The notes under the pieces: model-generated | What the model saw: only the letters and a program-made list of their open reading frames with translations | Database searches by the model: none | Told to the model about the DNA's origin: nothing | In this document: piece by piece, positions 24,446-27,778 of the stretch | Numbering within the stretch: position 1 is the first letter of the stretch | Layout of the letters: each line of letters starts with the position of its first letter | Made by a program: the position numbers and the translations under genes | DNA from: CAYRSS01 sp964426945 | GTDB lineage: Bacteria > Planctomycetota > Phycisphaerae > UBA1845 | DNA length: 27,778 nucleotides | Reading direction: 5' to 3' | NCBI GenBank assembly: GCA_964426945.1 | Contig: CAYRSS010000055.1 | Coordinates: forward strand, 1 to 27,778

Positions 24446-24606
24446 TCCGCCCTCCGGGCGGATTCTGATAGAGGCTGCGTCTTCCGGGGGCTGAAGCCCC
24501 CGGCTACGGCCGTGCGCCCTTCGGGCGGAAGAATGACGAACCGCGACGGACGCAAACCGCTGAAGACGGCTTCTGGCTGACAGCCGAAAGCTGATAGCTG
24601 ACAGCC
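24446..24606. repeat. Nest of intergenic hairpins and direct repeats
   Basis: Three perfect hairpins follow one another: TCCGCCC-TCC-GGGCGGA (24446-24462), CCGGGGGC-TGAA-GCCCCCGG (24484-24503) and CGCCC-TTC-GGGCG (24515-24527). Two copies of GCTGACAGCC follow at 24576-24585 and 24597-24606. They fill the gap after the hydrolase-like gene stop and may end that transcript. The -GGGGGCTGAAGCCCCC- and GCTGATAGCTGACAGC types look like dispersed repeats. Confidence 0.65.
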
Positions 24607-24611
24607 CTTGG

Positions 24612-25934
24612 CTATTCCGCATCCATCCGGACGTCGAAGCGCAGCTTTGCCATCACCGGATGCTGAAACCGCCACTCGTCGCGGGCGTGTTCCAGCATGT
24701 CGGCGATGCTCGGTTTGACCACGCCTTCATGTCGCGTTCGGCCGTTGATTCTTACCACCACGGGCTTCGAAAAATCGACGAAGTTTTCGCCGAGTAGGAT
24801 TTCGACCTTCTCGCAGCGGCGGGTTTCGAGGGTGATGGTCTGCCCGTCGATCCGGCCGCCGAGGTACCCGAGCTGAGACTTGAGGATCTCGCTGATGTAC
24901 GCGTCGCGATCGGTTACCGGGGCGGGAAGGATGTCGATCTGGTCACTTTCCCACACGTCGCCGCGGAACTTCGTACACCGCAGCCAGTACGCCCGGCCGT
25001 GCTCGGGGTAGCGGAACCAGTGCGAAACCTCGACCGGCCCGGCGGGGCGGCGCATCTCCCCCACGGGTTTTCCCTTCACCGCGTCGCCGTTCCACCCGGC
25101 GAGTTCGCCCGTAGGGAGCGGATAGGCCGCCTTCGTGGGTAGGCGCAGGTCTCGGGCGGTCTTGATGAACAGATGAGCGGTGGACGCCGGCCAGCGCGCC
25201 GGCGCGCCGCCGACGTCGAACAGCACGTCAATCGCCACATGACGGGTATTGCCCAGCAGCATTGGGAATAACTGCTCGGGGAAAACGCATCCGAATCCGC
25301 CGCTGACGAGTGACTGAGAGGAGGCCAACTCGTCCGCGTTGGTGACGGCGGCCATCAACGCTTCGCCACCAGCGCTCTGATCGTGGGCCACGTAGTGCAC
25401 GTCGTCCTCGTCAACGCGGGCGAGAGTTCGGACCAGTCGCAGTGCGATCTCCATTCGCGCTCGCTGATCATGGGGTTCGTGAATCGACGGCGCGTTGAGG
25501 GGAGCGGAGGCGAGGAGGCGAAGGCTGGTGGGCGGCCGCAGCACGTTGTCGTTTCCGCACAGAACAGGTTGAGCGTATCGCGAGATGACCAGCGGCCAGC
25601 GGCGTTCCGGGGAGTAGTCTGAGGGCAGTTGGAGCGTCAGCGTCACGTCGCCGAGTTCTGCGCTCTTGATGGGTATGGCCGCTGGCTGGCCGGATCCGCC
25701 GGGCTTCGGCGACCACAGGTTGACCGAGCGCAGCGCCGCGGCCACCACGGCTGCGTCGTCCTTCGCCGCCGCGGCGATCGCCTTGGCCGTTTCGTCTCGC
25801 TCGCCCGGTGCCTCGGCCCTGAAGTAGCGAACCAGCAAGTCATCCAGCGACGGCTCGATCGGAGAGGCCTGCGCAAACGCACCGGCGCCGCGGATGCCGA
25901 GAACAACGACGGTCAGCCAGCCGAGTCGAACCAT
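24612..25934 (-). CDS. Secreted alpha/beta-hydrolase-like protein with planctomycete-type C-terminal region
   Basis: The product is 440 aa with a signal peptide, MVRLGWLTVVVLGIRGAGAFAQA. Mid-protein it resembles secreted serine esterases or peptidases: LTLQLPSDYSPERRWPLVI, then RTLARVDEDDVHYVAHDQSAGGEAL, where the nucleophile elbow should be. The elbow reads D-Q-S-A-G (Ser187) instead of G-x-S-x-G, so catalysis is uncertain. The C-terminal segment (ITLETRRCEKVEILLGENFVD, KPVVVRINGRTRHEGVVKPS, MLEHARDEWRFQHPVMAKLR) is a module I associate with planctomycete hydrolases. No strong SD is seen; GAGATGAGAG lies close to the ATG at 25934. It is predicted to be periplasmic or extracellular, substrate unknown. 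Confidence 0.82.
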   Translation of the reverse strand: MVRLGWLTVVVLGIRGAGAFAQASPIEPSLDDLLVRYFRAEAPGERDETAKAIAAAAKDDAAVVAAALRSVNLWSPKPGGSGQPAAIPIKSAELGDVTLTLQLPSDYSPERRWPLVISRYAQPVLCGNDNVLRPPTSLRLLASAPLNAPSIHEPHDQRARMEIALRLVRTLARVDEDDVHYVAHDQSAGGEALMAAVTNADELASSQSLVSGGFGCVFPEQLFPMLLGNTRHVAIDVLFDVGGAPARWPASTAHLFIKTARDLRLPTKAAYPLPTGELAGWNGDAVKGKPVGEMRRPAGPVEVSHWFRYPEHGRAYWLRCTKFRGDVWESDQIDILPAPVTDRDAYISEILKSQLGYLGGRIDGQTITLETRRCEKVEILLGENFVDFSKPVVVRINGRTRHEGVVKPSIADMLEHARDEWRFQHPVMAKLRFDVRMDAE

Positions 25935-25959
25935 GCTGCTCTCATCTCACGCGCCACTC

Positions 25960-26033
25960 GGTCGCGTTTCTCTTACCCCGGAGCCATCCCCATGTTGGCG
26001 TTTTGACTTTCTGGCTTTTCGGCGTTTCCGCGC
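25960..26033. repeat. Short A/C-rich degenerate repeat after the small lipoprotein gene
   Basis: On the minus strand, directly after the lipoprotein stop, the sequence is a run of GCCGAAAAGCC / AGAAAG / TCAAAACGCC units. This degenerate repetition stands out from the GC-rich surroundings and resembles dispersed intergenic repeats. No terminator structure was found. Confidence 0.35.
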
Positions 26034-26567
26034 TTACTCCACCGTGATCCTCGTCTCAAACTGCGTCCCGCCCCCCGCGTAGAGGAAGGTGACGGTGCCG
26101 CCGCAAAGACCGATCCCCGTGTCTTGTACCCAGCGCGGCTGGCCTTCGCCGCGGGGCTCGCCGCTTTCGGCGTCGCGGAAGGCGCCGCCCTCGGTGCCCA
26201 GCACCAGGTTGGGTGTGCAGTCCAGGAGAATCTGGTCGCCCGCCCCTGGCGTGATCAGGCTGGAACCGGCCACCCCGACGCTGGTGGTGACGCGGAAGGC
26301 GGGGGCGAAAAGATCGTCCGGCAGGTTTGTTACCCCCGCGGGGGCGGCGTAGAACTCAACATCGACCGCCTCGGTCCGGCTGAGGTTGAGGAAGCGGACG
26401 AGCACCTGCTGGTTCGACGGCTCGCCGACGTTGGGAACGACCGGCCCACCGCCGGTGTTGTCGTTTTCGTTGTCGCTGCCTCCCCCGGCCGGGGGGATGA
26501 TGCCACAGCCCGAGAGGCATCCGAAAAGCGCCATGACGACGGCGGAATTACATTTATTGCGGAACAA
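26034..26567 (-). CDS. Small lipoprotein with TTG start, unknown function
   Basis: The product is 177 aa. The TTG start at 26567 is chosen because GGAGGG lies 6 bases upstream and it yields a proper lipoprotein signal, MFRNKCNSAVVMALFGCLSGC, with perfect lipobox LSGC. The alternative ATG at 26534 would leave no basic residue before the lipobox. A linker of Gly/Asn/Asp (GGGSDNENDNTGGG) leads to a beta-rich domain (QVLVRFLNLSRTEAVDVEFYAAP, LLDCTPNLVLGTEGGAF, GTVTFLYAGGGTQFETRITVE) with two Cys that might pair. I do not recognise the family. It is divergent from rpmH. An open frame continues far upstream but crosses the rpmH region and is not real coding. Confidence 0.8.
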   Translation of the reverse strand: MFRNKCNSAVVMALFGCLSGCGIIPPAGGGSDNENDNTGGGPVVPNVGEPSNQQVLVRFLNLSRTEAVDVEFYAAPAGVTNLPDDLFAPAFRVTTSVGVAGSSLITPGAGDQILLDCTPNLVLGTEGGAFRDAESGEPRGEGQPRWVQDTGIGLCGGTVTFLYAGGGTQFETRITVE

Positions 26568-26739
26568 TTGAAGCCCTCCATGATTTCCCTGGCCGTAGGC
26601 GGGCCTCAGGCGCGCGCCATCCTGGCGGCGGACCGGGCCCTGCAACGTATCGGTCCGCGGGCGGCGCGAGGGCGCAGCGAAATTGCCGCTGCGGGCCGGC
26701 CGATTGGCGGGAGGGGCAGCGGGGCGGTTTTCACAGGCC

Positions 26740-26768
26740 TTGCCCGCGGGCGGGCTCGCGTTTACACT
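26740..26768 (+). promoter_or_regulatory. Sigma-70-type promoter of rpmH
   Basis: TTGCCC (26740-26745) and TACACT (26763-26768) are separated by exactly 17 bases. This is the best-spaced -35/-10 pair in the window and fits a highly expressed ribosomal gene. The start is predicted near 26775, giving a leader of about 95 bases that includes a small CTCCG-GGT-CGGAG hairpin. Confidence 0.65.
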
Positions 26769-26870
26769 GCTGCGTTCCTGTCGGTTCGCGGTGCCCTGTG
26801 AGCTGCGAGGCAGTGAGGTGTGCGCCCCTCCGGGTCGGAGCGTCGGCGCGAGCAACGAGGTTGAACGACG

Positions 26871-27008
26871 ATGCACTACCCCAGGCGCCAGAGCAAGATC
26901 AAGCGCGCTCGCAAGCAGGGTTTCCTGGCCCGTATGCGTACGCACAACGGCCGCAAGCTCATCAGCCGCAAGCGTCGGCACGGATTCAAGCGGGTCAGCG
27001 TCTGCTGA
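26871..27008 (+). CDS. rpmH: 50S ribosomal protein bL34
   Basis: The product is 45 aa, highly basic, and matches bL34: it begins MHYPRRQSKIKRARKQGFLA and continues RMRTHNGRKLISRKRRHGF, with the family's conserved GF-RM-T--GR--I--RR--GR-like pattern. The normal length is about 44-46 aa. A GAGG sits 12-14 bases upstream of the ATG. In most bacteria rpmH is followed by rnpA (RNase P protein), but here the next gene is rpsA after 175 bases, too little space for rnpA. bL34 is a structural protein of the large subunit that stabilises 23S rRNA. Confidence 0.97.
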   Translation: MHYPRRQSKIKRARKQGFLARMRTHNGRKLISRKRRHGFKRVSVC

Positions 27009-27069
27009 TCCTTCGCCGTCCCACCCGGGCGGCGTGAGCGATGAACATTGCGCAGTCGCGGGTTTCCGC

Positions 27070-27090
27070 GCGGGGCGTCCCGCGCCCCGC
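27070..27090 (+). terminator. Hairpin between rpmH and rpsA
   Basis: A 7-bp stem, GCGGGGC / GCCCCGC, with a 7-base loop lies 62 bases after the rpmH stop. No T-tract follows. It may act as a partial terminator or attenuator, setting the ratio of bL34 to bS1 mRNA. Confidence 0.4.
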
Positions 27091-27183
27091 TGGCGGCGAG
27101 GCTCTTTTCCCTTCCCGGCGGTGGTGCCGAGTCCGGCCGGCCGTTTCTGACGGTGGCCCGGTCCTCGGCCGCAGCAACTTCCC

Positions 27184-27778
27184 ATGGTAGATCAAAACCT
27201 TATCAGCGATCTGGATTTCGAAGACGGCAATCTGCTCGAAGCCGAGCTCAAGAGGGTCTTCGAAGGCGCGGGCGATCACGAGTCGATCCTGGGCGCGCTC
27301 AACCCGCAAGAGGCCGACCGGCGCCGCGGCTCGAACCTCCCGGGCCGCATCGTCGGCCGCGGGGGCCACGACGTCGTGATTGACGTTGGCCTCAAGAGCG
27401 AGGGGCTCGTGCCCCGCGGCGAGTGGGAGGACGAGTCGACCATCAAGGTGGGCGACTCGGTCCAGGTGCTGCTCGAGTCGGTCGAGTCCGACAGCGGGCA
27501 CATCGTGCTGTCGAAGCGCCGCGCCGACCGGATCCTGAACTGGGAGCGCATCGTCAGCTCGAAGCAGGAAGGCGACACCGTCGAAGGCCGCGTCATGCGG
27601 AAGATCAAGGGCGGTCTGCTGGTGGACATCGGCTACCCGGTGTTCCTGCCCGCCTCGCAGGTCGACATCCGGCGTCCCGGCAACATCGACGAGTACATCG
27701 GCGACACCATCCGCTCGAAGATTCTCAAGATCGACGCGGAGCGCCGCAACATCGTCATCTCGCGCCGCCGCCTGATCG
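27184..27778 (+). CDS. rpsA: 30S ribosomal protein bS1, 3' end outside window
   Basis: bS1 binds mRNA and helps load structured messages on the 30S subunit. The first 198 residues are visible: an acidic N-terminal tail (MVDQNLISDLDFEDGNLLEAEL) that contacts the ribosome, then two S1 OB-fold motifs. The first is about residues 50-120 (LPGRIVGRGGHDVVIDVGLKSEGLVP, ending IVLSKRRADR) and the second about 133-198 (VEGRVMRKIKGGLLVDIGYPVFLPASQVD, ending NIVISRRRLI). No SD precedes the ATG at 27184. E. coli rpsA likewise lacks a strong SD and is autoregulated through its leader, so similar control is possible here. It probably shares the rpmH promoter. Confidence 0.93.
   Translation, partial: MVDQNLISDLDFEDGNLLEAELKRVFEGAGDHESILGALNPQEADRRRGSNLPGRIVGRGGHDVVIDVGLKSEGLVPRGEWEDESTIKVGDSVQVLLESVESDSGHIVLSKRRADRILNWERIVSSKQEGDTVEGRVMRKIKGGLLVDIGYPVFLPASQVDIRRPGNIDEYIGDTIRSKILKIDAERRNIVISRRRLI

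Noticed and set aside
27009..27183. rnpA after rpmH
   Set aside because: The 175-base gap is too short for an RNase P protein gene, and no frame resembles it.
26568..27185. Upstream extension of the small lipoprotein frame
   Set aside because: It would run antisense through rpmH and bury the lipoprotein signal peptide in mid-protein. The SD and TTG start at 26567 explain the gene better.
27041..27190. Possible 49-codon upstream frame overlapping the rpsA start
   Set aside because: There is no clear SD, third codon positions are richer in T than in the real genes here, and no recognisable peptide is encoded. It is probably chance.
1..27778. CRISPR arrays, prophage, integrase/att sites or toxin-antitoxin loci
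   Set aside because: No regularly spaced repeats, phage structural genes, integrases or recognisable toxin-antitoxin pairs were found on either strand.

Overview
The window is a GC-rich, densely coded bacterial chromosome segment. It most resembles a planctomycete, possibly the Phycisphaerae side. This is inferred from the gene set: a Ser/Thr kinase fused to a TolB-like beta-propeller, an FHA-GAF-SpoIIE phosphatase, a secreted alpha/beta-hydrolase-like protein with a C-terminal region I associate with planctomycetes, several proline/alanine-rich lipoproteins, a sigma-54 promoter, a remnant of a REP-associated tyrosine transposase (RAYT), and many start codons without a Shine-Dalgarno (SD) sequence. 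No 16S rRNA or taxonomic marker is present, so the phylum is an inference.

Left part, mainly minus strand. addA (DNA-end-processing helicase-nuclease) is followed after 22 bases by a bifunctional proline catabolic enzyme, putA, that runs off the left edge. A small two-helix membrane protein is divergent from addA. Its stop codon abuts the stop of a membrane hybrid histidine kinase, which overlaps by ATGA with an upstream thioredoxin-fold RedB-like protein. Next come prmC and murA as an operon (release-factor methylation and the first committed step of peptidoglycan synthesis), with a hairpin just after murA.

Middle, mainly plus strand. A propeller-bearing Ser/Thr kinase (12625-15312) is divergent from prmC. 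An accessory patch follows: a 13-bp inverted repeat, an unrecognised 154-aa gene, a decayed RAYT C-terminus and a REP-like sequence. A near-consensus sigma-54 promoter then precedes a secreted Cys-containing protein and a secreted TPR protein. After these lie holA (clamp-loader delta), a large lipoprotein, a second REP-like inverted repeat, tRNA-Ser(TGA) on the minus strand, and a lipoprotein amidase.

Right part. The minus strand carries the FHA-GAF-SpoIIE phosphatase, a nest of hairpin repeats, a secreted hydrolase-like protein and a small lipoprotein with a TTG start. The plus strand ends with a strong promoter, rpmH (bL34) and the first 198 codons of rpsA (bS1).

The most striking cross-window pattern is that four unlinked first genes (addA, prmC, the Ser/Thr kinase and the FHA-SpoIIE gene) have no SD but carry a -10-type hexamer ending exactly 7 nt before the ATG. 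This predicts leaderless mRNAs. Other genes, such as murA, the amidase and the secreted proteins, have clear SD sequences. The window therefore appears to use two initiation modes. I did not find a convincing new defence system or mobile island.
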